In this document: positions 8,270-17,108 of the stretch, one piece after another | How the letters are laid out: the number at the start of each line of letters is the position of its first letter | How positions within the stretch are numbered: the first letter of the stretch is position 1 | Origin: an uncultured Chloroflexales bacterium | GTDB lineage: Bacteria; Chloroflexota; Chloroflexia; Chloroflexales; Chloroflexaceae | Direction: 5' to 3' | Length of the DNA: 64,000 nt | Assembly (NCBI GenBank): GCA_937902315.1 | Contig: CALGUG010000011.1 | Coordinates: 62,001-126,000 of the forward strand | Notes under the pieces: generated by a model | The model's database searches: none | Seen by the model: the letters and a program-made list of their open reading frames with translations, nothing else | What the model was told of the DNA's origin: nothing | Translations under genes and position numbers: made by a program

Positions 8270-10144
8270 ATGCAAGGAAGACTACGCGGTGGGCGCCCGC
8301 CCGAACCGAAACAAAACACGCGCAAAACGTGGCGTGAACGTATCGAAGAGATCCAAATCGTCTATAACAATATCCCTAAGTCCTTCAAACTGATCTGGCA
8401 AGCCGACTGGCGCATCAGCGTTGGTATGGCGCTGGTCACCTTGCTGGCAGCCGCTTTGCCTGTGTCGCAAGCTTGGGTCGGCAAAATGATCGTTGATGGC
8501 GTTGTGCAAGCTATCAACGGCGGCTTGCAAGTCGAAGAAGGCTTACGCCATATATTGCCCTATCTGCTAGCCGAATTCGGCCTGATTATGTTAGGTGCGG
8601 CGCTCGGTCAGATCCGCAATCTGCTCGAACATGTGCTGAATTCGCGCCTCAGTCACTACATCAACAACGCGATTATCCGCAAGTCGCTCACCCTCGATCT
8701 GCGCTTTTTCGAAGACGCTCAGTTCTACGATAAACTGCAAAATGCGCGCCGTGAAGCCGATTCGCGCGCCTTGATGATCATCAACGGCGGCTTTATGCTG
8801 GTGCAAAATCTGATCATTTTGCTTTCGTTCGCCGTGGCGCTCTTCAGCTTTAACTGGATCATCGGTCTGATTCTGTTTGGCGCGACCATTCCGACCTTTA
8901 TCGCCCAAACCCGCTACAGCGGCCTAAACTTCCGGTTGTTAACCTGGCGCGCGCCCGAAGCACGCCGTATGCAATACTTCGAGCATATGCTCACCGTCGA
9001 TAGCAGCGCCAAAGAGATCAAGCTCTTCGGCTTGGGCAACTATCTGCTCGATCGCTACAACGAACTGTTCTGGAAATTCTTCAAAGAGGATACTAACCTA
9101 GCGCGCCGCCGCTCGCTGATCAGCCTGCTGTGGGGCTTGTTGGCTACAGCCAGCTACTACGCATCTTACGCTTGGATCATCGCCGAAACGATCGGCGGCG
9201 CGATCACCTTGGGTAGCATGACCTTCTATCTGACGGTCTTCCGCCAGAGCCAAAATACCTTCCAATCGCTCTTCAACGGCGTCGGTCGGCTCTACGAGAG
9301 CGGCCTGTTTATGGATAATCTCTTCTCGTTCTTGAACCTAACGCCCCAAATGGCTCGCCCTGAGAATCCCGCTCCTATGCCGACAAAAATCAAGTACGGC
9401 ATCGAGTTCCGCAATGTCTCATTCCGCTACCCTGACCGCCAAGACTGGGCGCTGCGCAACGTTAATCTGCATATCAAGCCGGGCGAAAAGATCGCGCTGG
9501 TCGGTGCAAATGGCGCAGGCAAAACCACTTTGATCAAGCTGCTGACTCGCCTTTACGATCCGACCGAAGGCCAGATCTTGCTCGATGGCGTCGATCTGCG
9601 CGATTTCGATCCCGATGAACTGCGCGACCATATCGGCGTGATCTTCCAAGACTTTGTGCGCTTCCAAAATACCGCTGGCGAAAATATCGGCTTCGGCCAG
9701 GTCAAGGCGCTCGAAGACAAAGAGCGCATCGCTGATGCCTCTGAGCGCGGCGGCTCCAACGATGTGATCGCCGAGCTGCCCAATGGCTTCGATACCATGC
9801 TGGGTCGCTGGTTCGAAAAGGGCCACGAGCTTTCGGGCGGCCAGTGGCAGAAGATCGCGCTCGCCCGCGCCTTTATGCGCGATAGCGAGGTGCTGGTGCT
9901 CGACGAGCCGACCTCGGCCCTCGATGCCGCCCGCGAATACGAGATCTTCCAGCGCTTCCGCGAGCTGACCGAAGGTAAGATCGCCGTGCTGATCAGCCAC
10001 CGCTTTAGCACCGTGCGTATGGCCGATCGCATCGCCGTGATCGAAAATGGCACCATCGGCGAGCTTGGCAGCCACGAAGAGCTGCTGGCCCTCAACGGCA
10101 CCTACGCCCGTCTCTTCAATATGCAGGCCGAAGGCTACCGCTAA
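8270..10144 (+). CDS. ABC exporter, fused permease and ATPase
   Basis: 624-aa half-transporter that would work as a homodimer or heterodimer in the cytoplasmic membrane. Six hydrophobic segments span about residues 45-335. The nucleotide-binding domain follows with Walker A GANGAGKTT (about 412), signature LSGGQWQK (about 521), Walker B VLVLDEPTS (about 541) and the H-loop in LISHRFS. The signature Gln-Trp replaces the common Gln-Arg/Lys. The ATG start has no clear Shine-Dalgarno site. The substrate cannot be read from sequence; lipid, peptide or drug export are all possible. It is probably controlled by the palindrome upstream. Confidence 0.9.
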   Translation: MQGRLRGGRPPEPKQNTRKTWRERIEEIQIVYNNIPKSFKLIWQADWRISVGMALVTLLAAALPVSQAWVGKMIVDGVVQAINGGLQVEEGLRHILPYLLAEFGLIMLGAALGQIRNLLEHVLNSRLSHYINNAIIRKSLTLDLRFFEDAQFYDKLQNARREADSRALMIINGGFMLVQNLIILLSFAVALFSFNWIIGLILFGATIPTFIAQTRYSGLNFRLLTWRAPEARRMQYFEHMLTVDSSAKEIKLFGLGNYLLDRYNELFWKFFKEDTNLARRRSLISLLWGLLATASYYASYAWIIAETIGGAITLGSMTFYLTVFRQSQNTFQSLFNGVGRLYESGLFMDNLFSFLNLTPQMARPENPAPMPTKIKYGIEFRNVSFRYPDRQDWALRNVNLHIKPGEKIALVGANGAGKTTLIKLLTRLYDPTEGQILLDGVDLRDFDPDELRDHIGVIFQDFVRFQNTAGENIGFGQVKALEDKERIADASERGGSNDVIAELPNGFDTMLGRWFEKGHELSGGQWQKIALARAFMRDSEVLVLDEPTSALDAAREYEIFQRFRELTEGKIAVLISHRFSTVRMADRIAVIENGTIGELGSHEELLALNGTYARLFNMQAEGYR

Positions 10145-10168
10145 CTCAGCTTGCCAGTCCTATTGCAG

Positions 10169-10204
10169 CAAGGTGGATCGTTTGATCCGCCTTGTTTGCT
10201 ATTT
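10169..10204 (+). terminator. Terminator after the ABC exporter
   Basis: CAAGGTGGATC (10169-10179), loop GTTT, GATCCGCCTTG (10184-10194), one G-T pair, then TTTGCTATTT. Confidence 0.75.
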
Positions 10205-10242
10205 GCCCCATCCTCTAGCACATCTGCTCGATCAGTTCAGCA

Positions 10243-10300
10243 CTTTGGCGGCGAGGTCTCTTCCCCAAACAGGCTTCAACCGCGTCCGCCTAGGAGCTTC
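10243..10300 (+). repeat. Family 1 dispersed element, copy 2
   Basis: Starts with CTTTGGCGGCGAGG and carries the core CGCGTCCGCCTAGG (10281-10294), diverged after that. It lies in the convergent junction between the ABC exporter and ettA, in the orientation of the exporter. Confidence 0.7.
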
Positions 10301-10419
10301 TTTTTGGAGCAAAACCTAGCCGCTGCTATCTGAAGAAAGCAAGCGGATTTGTTATAACCCTCAGAACAGCAAAAGAAACAAGCTGATATGGTATCAATAC
10401 AAGTCACATGTCGCTGAAG

Positions 10420-10462
10420 AAAAAACAGTCCTGAGAGGGCGATAAAGCTCTCGCAGGACTGT
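10420..10462 (-). terminator. Terminator of ettA
   Basis: 16-bp stem with one mismatch (10425-10440 with 10447-10462). Read on the minus strand it ends in TTTTTT (10425-10420). It lies 15 nt past the ettA stop. Confidence 0.88.
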
Positions 10463-10476
10463 TCGTTATTTACACC

Positions 10477-12150
<1,674 letters not shown>

Positions 12151-12288
12151 AATCCTAATGACTTCAGAAGAAAATAATCCAACCCTTAGTGTAGCCCATG
12201 TTTGCCAAAAATGTGCAATCCTCAGTGGGCTAGTAAATCTGAGTCTTTTCCAAGCAGCTCAGCAACGATCATGGTATACTTGAACAGA

Positions 12289-12316
12289 TTGTTGAGCTTG
12301 CAAACTGTTGTATGAT
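12289..12316 (+). promoter_or_regulatory. Probable mnmA promoter
   Basis: TTGTTG (12289-12294), a 16-bp spacer and TATGAT (12311-12316), about 26 nt upstream of the mnmA start. ATGGTAT (12271-12277) and ATACCAT (12315-12321) form a 7-bp inverted repeat across it. Confidence 0.5.
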
Positions 12317-12341
12317 ACCATTTGTAACATAGATAGAAACA

Positions 12342-13415
12342 ATGGCAAAAATAATGGTCGCCATGAGCGGCGGCGTAGATAGCTCACTAGTAGCGGCTCT
12401 GCTCCACGAACAAGGCCACGAAGTCACTGGGGTTACCATGCACCTCTGGGAGGGCGACGACGAGAATCTCGGCCCTTCGCAGTGCTGTTCGCTCGAAATG
12501 ACCGCCGATGCCCGACGCATCTGCAATCAGATCGGCGTGCCCTACTATGTGTTCAATTACCAGAAGGAATTTCGTCGCAGCGTGATCGAGTACTTCATGA
12601 AGGAGTACGTTCACGGCTACACGCCCAACCCCTGTTTGGCCTGTAACCGCGACCTTAAATTCCGCTTTCTGCTAGAGCGCTCGGCGGCGCTCGGCTTCGA
12701 CGCGCTCGCAACCGGTCACTATGTGCGTATCAAGGGCGACGCTACCCAAGGTTTCACCCTACACCGTGGCGTCGAGCTGGCCAAAGACCAGTCCTATGTG
12801 CTCTATATGCTCCAGCAAAAAGAGCTGGCTCGGCTGTGCTTCCCCTTGGGCGATTACAGCAAAGCCCAAGTGCGTGAGATGTCGCGCGAGCGTGGTTTGA
12901 TCACCGCCGACCGCCCTGAAAGCCAAGATATCTGCTTTATTCCCGATAACGACTATCGGCGCTTCCTGCGTGAAGAGGTGCCCGAGAGCATCCGTCCGGG
13001 CCCGATCGTCCACATTGAAACCGGGCAGGTGCTGGGCCAACACCAAGGTCTGCCGCTCTATACGATCGGCCAGCGGCGCGGTATCGGCATAGCGTCGCCC
13101 GAACCGCTCTATGTGACCGACTTGATCGTATCGGACAATACCTTGATGGTCGGCCCGATCGAAGCTTCGATGCGCCACGAGCTGGTCGCCGAATCCTTCT
13201 CGTTCGTCGATGGCAAATGGCCGAGCGAGCCTTTCAGCTGCCTGGCCCAAGTGCGCGCCCACGCAAAGGCCGTCGAGGTCGACGTTACGCCCGAAGAGAA
13301 TCGCATTCGCGTGCGCTTCCACACGCCCCAACGCGCCCTCACCCCGGGCCAAGCTGTCGTGCTCTACGACGGCGACCGCGTGTTGGGCGGCGGACGAATC
13401 GTCAGCAGCAGCTAA
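12342..13415 (+). CDS. mnmA: tRNA-specific 2-thiouridylase MnmA
   Basis: 357 aa. Catalyses ATP-dependent 2-thiolation of U34 in tRNA(Lys/Glu/Gln). The adenylation P-loop is AMSGGVDSS (residues 7-15). The two catalytic cysteines lie in NPCLACNRDLKF and SQDICFIP. The C-terminal beta-barrel domain is complete (GGGRIV at the end). It would receive sulfur from a cysteine desulfurase not in this window. The start has little Shine-Dalgarno character, as is common here. Confidence 0.96.
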   Translation: MAKIMVAMSGGVDSSLVAALLHEQGHEVTGVTMHLWEGDDENLGPSQCCSLEMTADARRICNQIGVPYYVFNYQKEFRRSVIEYFMKEYVHGYTPNPCLACNRDLKFRFLLERSAALGFDALATGHYVRIKGDATQGFTLHRGVELAKDQSYVLYMLQQKELARLCFPLGDYSKAQVREMSRERGLITADRPESQDICFIPDNDYRRFLREEVPESIRPGPIVHIETGQVLGQHQGLPLYTIGQRRGIGIASPEPLYVTDLIVSDNTLMVGPIEASMRHELVAESFSFVDGKWPSEPFSCLAQVRAHAKAVEVDVTPEENRIRVRFHTPQRALTPGQAVVLYDGDRVLGGGRIVSSS

Positions 13416-13486
13416 GAGCTGTTCTCGTTCCAAAACAGAGCGCTCGCCCTCTGCCAAGGCGGTTTCTCTTCTCCTTCAAGTGATCA

Positions 13487-13511
13487 ATGGGGCATCTAGA
13501 CGATGCCCCAT
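13487..13511 (+). terminator. Hairpin after mnmA
   Basis: Perfect 10-bp stem ATGGGGCATC (13487-13496) / GATGCCCCAT (13502-13511), loop TAGAC. There is no T tract, so it may be a weak or factor-assisted terminator. It overlaps an upstream in-frame ATG of the next gene, which favours the later start at 13533. Confidence 0.6.
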
Positions 13512-13532
13512 ATGCATAATGCAAGGCTGAAT

Positions 13533-13790
13533 ATGTCTGAGCTTTCACCAGCACCACTGCTTCTATTTCTGCTCTCGGCTAGTTGCGCCTCGTTGGCCCA
13601 TCTCTTGTGGGGCAAACGCTGGCGACAACTCTTTTTTTTCTGGTTAGTCGCATTCGCTGGCTGCCTGATCGTGTATGCCTTTAGCTTAGCCTTGCCCCTC
13701 GACCTTCCGCACCCTGCAGGTGTTCCTGTGCTCGAGAGTGTCATACTGGCATGGGTATTCCTCAGCATTGCCTCACGCCTACGAGTATGA
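13533..13790 (+). CDS. Small three-helix membrane protein
   Basis: 85 aa (MSELSPAPLLLF...), start chosen at 13533 because AAGG lies 8-9 nt upstream and the earlier ATG (13503) is inside the mnmA terminator hairpin. Three hydrophobic segments (about 6-25, 32-52 and 60-80) separated by the basic loop WGKRWRQ. No known domain. Its stop codon abuts the -10 box of the next gene. Confidence 0.6.
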   Translation: MSELSPAPLLLFLLSASCASLAHLLWGKRWRQLFFFWLVAFAGCLIVYAFSLALPLDLPHPAGVPVLESVILAWVFLSIASRLRV

Positions 13791-13796
13791 TATAAT
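13768..13796 (+). promoter_or_regulatory. Promoter of the 150-aa membrane protein gene
   Basis: TTGCCT (13768-13773), a 17-bp spacer, and TATAAT (13791-13796) preceded by TGA (extended -10). The TGA is also the stop codon of the preceding small gene. Confidence 0.7.
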
Positions 13797-13870
13797 CGCT
13801 GCCACTTGAATATTCTGCGCGGCAAAGCCATACACCCCATGATAGGGTATCGCCACCAGAGGAGTCACAA

Positions 13871-14323
13871 GTGGGTAAATGGATTACAGCAGGCATTGTC
13901 GTAGTTCTGGCTATCCTGATTGCCTTCATCACCTGTTCGTACTTGTTTCCTGACTTCCGTGTAGCAACACGCGATATCGCCATCGTCCTTTTAGCAGTCC
14001 TAGAGATGATTAGCGTCTTCCTAATGATCGCGCTACTCTGTGCTATTCTCTACGTTGTTAATCGGATCGATAAACTAGCCCGTACTACAGTCATACCAAA
14101 GGTCAGCGAAATCAGTACCCAAGTACAAGAGGTTCTGGATACGACCAAGTCAATTGCTGGAAAAGTACAAGACACTACCACAACCGTTGGCTCTACAACC
14201 AGCTATGTAGCTGAACGAGTTGTATCACCAGTTATTCGTGTTTCGAGCCTATTTGCTGGCGTGCGAGCTGCCGCAAATACTTTGGCGCATCGAGATAACG
14301 GTCCTGAAGAGAAGCAAGTGTAA
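13871..14323 (+). CDS. Two-helix membrane protein with DUF948-like helical tail
   Basis: 150 aa from a GTG start preceded by AGAGGAG. Two transmembrane helices (about 5-26 and 37-63) are followed by a cytoplasmic helix rich in V, T, S and Q (STQVQEVLDTTKSIAGKVQD) that resembles DUF948/YtxH-type coiled tails. No enzymatic motif. It may be an envelope-stress or scaffolding protein. The candidate structured RNA follows immediately downstream with its own promoter. Confidence 0.8.
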   Translation: MGKWITAGIVVVLAILIAFITCSYLFPDFRVATRDIAIVLLAVLEMISVFLMIALLCAILYVVNRIDKLARTTVIPKVSEISTQVQEVLDTTKSIAGKVQDTTTTVGSTTSYVAERVVSPVIRVSSLFAGVRAAANTLAHRDNGPEEKQV

Positions 14324-14356
14324 CAAAGATCAGCTAAGAGAGCTAACAATAGACTC

Positions 14357-14385
14357 TTGTAGTTGCTTTGTGCTCATGCTATGAT
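14357..14385 (+). promoter_or_regulatory. Extended -10 promoter of the candidate structured RNA
   Basis: TTGTAG (14357-14362), a 17-bp spacer ending in TGC, and TATGAT (14380-14385). The TGC-TATGAT extended -10 also occurs at 19090-19098. A start near 14392 would place the first hairpin almost at the 5' end of the transcript. The next protein-coding start is over 1 kb away. Confidence 0.6.
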
Positions 14386-14391
14386 ATTATT

Positions 14392-15345
14392 GTTAGGGCA
14401 GTGTATTGTTTACACAACGATACACTGAGGTAGGACAGAGGACGTTGTACGATCACTATGGTTCCAAGCCAACGTTCTCAATGGAGCGCCGATGCGAGGC
14501 ATAAGCCATCTTACATCTTGTAGGACACGCATCGCTACGTAAGCTGTTCTGTCGAGCAAGCATTTGAGAACATACTGGTGGGCAGAGGGTGACCTCAAGA
14601 TGACGCGGCATATACCAACTGTGGGAACGCTCACGAAGGGCATGCGGTCTATGAACTCTCACAGGAATGTCGCACAATGCGAACCTACAGCGGCTCTTGT
14701 GAAGATTGCATAGGCTGGGGCAGTTTCCTTCCACTGTCTGTTCGTTATATCGCTGCCATCTCTACCAGGTATGCGTTCAAAATGTAAGCAGAGACACGAG
14801 ATACCTCCAGACTTGACGGCTTGTTGAGGAGAGGTATCTTGTCGGCCACCTAGCCCTTTTTGGCATTGACCGAAAGCACAGCGATTGTTCGCACTACCAA
14901 GGAGCCAAACCACGGCAACCACACGCAGCGAAGTGGGGAGCGTTAAAGGGTAATCTGTGCGCCCAAACGAAGCCGCCCTCGTTGCAGCGCAAGCTACAAG
15001 TCTGTGGTTGCACTTTTGGGCAAGGTGGTTCTACACTGTCGGGAGGCTTACCATTTGGGTTGCGTTTGCTCACACGCATTCTAATGGTAGCATTCGTCGC
15101 CGCCTTGAACGATAGTTCATACAACGTGCCAGCGGCCCACTAGCATCGCCCTTGGGTACGTTGGTTGCTAAGACCATTGCTGGCATGTCTGCAGCTGACA
15201 AGACGCGCGCCGGATGATACAATAATTGAAGTGGCGATCGCGGCACTGCTGCACTTACTCGCCGCAGTTGGTTCTGTGTAGCAGAATGCGCCCACGCTAG
15301 CAGTGGCAGAGGCGACTTGAGCAAACGATGGTCTTGACTAGTAGC
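14392..15345 (+). ncRNA. Candidate large structured non-coding RNA (about 0.95 kb)
   Basis: This interval has no plausible coding frame but many complementary segments. They are 14399-14408/14418-14427 (10 bp), 14474-14481/14564-14571 (8 bp) enclosing 14490-14496/14528-14534 (7 bp), which itself encloses two small hairpins, and GAGG-GTGA-CCTC (GNRA loop, 14585-14596). Further ones are 14670-14674/14678-14682, 14796-14806/14832-14842 (11 bp), 14915-14923/15003-15011 (9 bp), 15048-15055/15083-15090 with an inner stem, and 15124-15133/15179-15188 (10 bp) with an inner stem. 14961-14967 can pair with 15015-15021 as a pseudoknot. A promoter sits at the 5' end. Family unknown: no RNase P, tmRNA or SRP signature was found. 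The 3' end is a guess. Some stems may be chance; covariation is needed. Confidence 0.45.
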
Positions 15346-15455
15346 AATGCGGTTCGCTAGTTATGTTATAGTCAGTACGACGCACCATAACGACTAGTTA
15401 AGGTCATACCAGTTGGAAACACATACGTCCTCAATGACGCCCTGGAGGCACTGCA

Positions 15456-16274
15456 ATGGCCCTGGTTGGCAATATTCGCGATTTTGGTTTATCTGACTTC
15501 TTATATCTCGTTGATCGAGGCTACAAAACTGGCTGTCTGCATCTCAAGCGCGAAAGCGATGCGGCTATTCTCTTTTTCGAAAAGGGGAAGCTGGTTTATG
15601 CGGCTAAGAGAGCCGAGAGTGAGCGGTTGGATGAACTGTTGGTGCGTTTAGGGAAAGCGACACCAACCCAACTTCAAGAAGTGCAGCGCGTTGCAAACGG
15701 CATTCCACTCGGCCAGGCGATTATTGAAACAAATCTGATGAGCCGGGACGAATTGCAAAAAACGCTGCAAGCCCATATTGAAGAAGAGGTTTATAGCCTC
15801 TTCGGATGGCCGGATGGCGAATTCCGCTTCGACCAAGGCCAACAGCCGAAGGCCGATGCGCCGATACTGCCAACTCCCGTGTCGGTTGAAAATCTCATTA
15901 TGGAAGGTGTGCGCCGCATCGATGAATGGGGCCGCATCAAAGACCGAATCCCCAGCACCGATATGGTGGTTCGGTTTGTCGATCAACCTGGCGAGAAAGC
16001 CAAAGGTGTTAATCTTGCCCCCGAAGAATGGCGGGTGTTTGCCCGTATTAACGGGAAAGATACCCTCGCGGAGATCTCGCGTAAGACTAATCTTAGTGAA
16101 TTCGATGTTTGTCGCATCGTCTATGGTTTCGTAACCGCTGGGCTTGTCGAAGTTGTCAAGCGGCCACGTCCAGTGGCTGGCCCTGGCGGCACTCGCGGGG
16201 CACAGGCGCTTGAGGCACCGAGAATCAAGAAAAGCCTAGTGACACGCATCATTAACCGTATCCGTGGCATGTAA
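15456..16274 (+). CDS. PATAN (DUF4388) domain protein, partner of a small GTPase
   Basis: 272 aa. The N-terminal ~110 residues match the PATAN/DUF4388 pattern (SDFLYLVDRGYKTGCLHLKR, AAILFFEKGKLVYA), a cytoplasmic interaction domain found with two-component and Ras-like GTPase modules. A winged-helix-like segment follows (about 190-245, KDTLAEISRKTNLSEFDVCR). The start has GGAGG nine nt upstream. The MglA-like GTPase begins 46 nt downstream in the same direction, so the two probably form one switch controlling polarity, motility or surface structures. The target is not visible in the window. Confidence 0.85.
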   Translation: MALVGNIRDFGLSDFLYLVDRGYKTGCLHLKRESDAAILFFEKGKLVYAAKRAESERLDELLVRLGKATPTQLQEVQRVANGIPLGQAIIETNLMSRDELQKTLQAHIEEEVYSLFGWPDGEFRFDQGQQPKADAPILPTPVSVENLIMEGVRRIDEWGRIKDRIPSTDMVVRFVDQPGEKAKGVNLAPEEWRVFARINGKDTLAEISRKTNLSEFDVCRIVYGFVTAGLVEVVKRPRPVAGPGGTRGAQALEAPRIKKSLVTRIINRIRGM

Positions 16275-16320
16275 CTGTGTGCGCTCCAGCCAGGGCACAA
16301 CACCGTAGCGGAGGGCCGGC

Positions 16321-16851
16321 GTGCAGACTGTAAAAATGGTGATCAGTGGGGCGGTGAACGCGGGTAAAACTGAGTTCATCAAGGCAATTAGCGAGATCGA
16401 AGTCGTTTCAACGGAACGTCGGGCGACTGATGATACAAAGCTGATTAAAAAGGAGACGACGGTCGCGATGGACTTCGGTCGCATCGCTATTGGCCCAGAC
16501 TTGGTGTTACACTTGTTTGGTACACCAGGCCAAAAGCGGTTCGACTTCATGTGGGAGATCCTTTCAGAAGGTATGCTCGGCCTGATTATTCTGGTCGACA
16601 GTACTCGCCCTGAAACCTTCCGCGAGACGAACCGGATTATCGACTTTTTCGTCTCTTACCGCGATACGCCATATGTAGTGGCGGCGAACAAGCAGGATCG
16701 CCCCAATGCTTGGTCGCCAGATGAGTTGCGTCTAGCGTTGCGGCTGCCAGCAAAAGTTCCGGTGCTGCCATGCGTTGCGTCGGATCGCGATAGCGTCCGT
16801 GGTGTCTTGTTGTCGCTCCTCAACGTCATTATGGAGCGCAGCGAAGATTAA
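16321..16851 (+). CDS. MglA-like small Ras-family GTPase
   Basis: 176 aa from GTG with GGAGGG 5-6 nt upstream. P-loop SGAVNAGKTEF (residues 9-19), switch/G3 region LHLFGTPGQKRFDFMW, G4 NKQD and a G5-like CVAS. The DxxG of G3 is replaced by LFGTPGQ, as is usual for bacterial MglA-type GTPases, which need a partner (MglB/Roadblock) for hydrolysis. No MglB homologue is adjacent; the PATAN protein directly upstream is the likely partner. Confidence 0.9.
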   Translation: MQTVKMVISGAVNAGKTEFIKAISEIEVVSTERRATDDTKLIKKETTVAMDFGRIAIGPDLVLHLFGTPGQKRFDFMWEILSEGMLGLIILVDSTRPETFRETNRIIDFFVSYRDTPYVVAANKQDRPNAWSPDELRLALRLPAKVPVLPCVASDRDSVRGVLLSLLNVIMERSED

Positions 16852-16932
16852 ACACGGCATGGACACCTGCCCTGACGCAAGAAGGTGAGCTTCTTATTTC
16901 GGAAGCTTTGTCTCGTGTGTTCTAGCTTAAGG

Positions 16933-16951
16933 GCCGCCGGACGCCGGCGGC
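16933..16951 (+). terminator. GC-rich hairpin after the GTPase gene
   Basis: 8-bp stem GCCGCCGG / CCGGCGGC with loop ACG, followed by TCTTAT. It is the first of two hairpins in this convergent gap. Confidence 0.6.
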
Positions 16952-17044
16952 TCTTATATGTGGCAGGGTCCACTGGCTAGCTGCTGTAGGTTTGTCGGGA
17001 CTATCATACGTGAACGAGGTCGCTCGATCTTTGCCACGTGTGAT

Positions 17045-17088
17045 ATCAAAAGACCTGAAAGGTGTTTCCACCTTTCAGGTCTTTTGAT
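17045..17088. terminator. Perfect 20-bp hairpin, bidirectional terminator
   Basis: 17045-17064 pairs perfectly with 17069-17088 around a TTTC loop. AAAA and TTTT at the stem base serve both directions, between the GTPase and the minus-strand secreted protein gene. This is the only non-overlapping convergent junction in the window without a family 1 element. Confidence 0.85.
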
Positions 17089-17108
17089 TCGCTACCCAGA
17101 TTTAACGA

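Noticed and set aside
10330..10400. Possible further family 2 copy (GCGGATTTGTTATAA...GATATGGTATCAAT)
   Set aside because: Only the ends are faintly similar and the diagnostic body is missing.
14456..15324. Four overlapping minus-strand ORFs in the structured-RNA interval
   Set aside because: Short, frame-hopping, no ribosome sites, unusual Cys/Arg-rich composition, and the interval is better explained by paired segments.
14392..15345. RNase P RNA, tmRNA or SRP RNA
   Set aside because: No GAGGAAAGTCC/ACAGAA blocks, no tRNA-like GTTCRA-type 3' end and no SRP helix 8 sequence were found.
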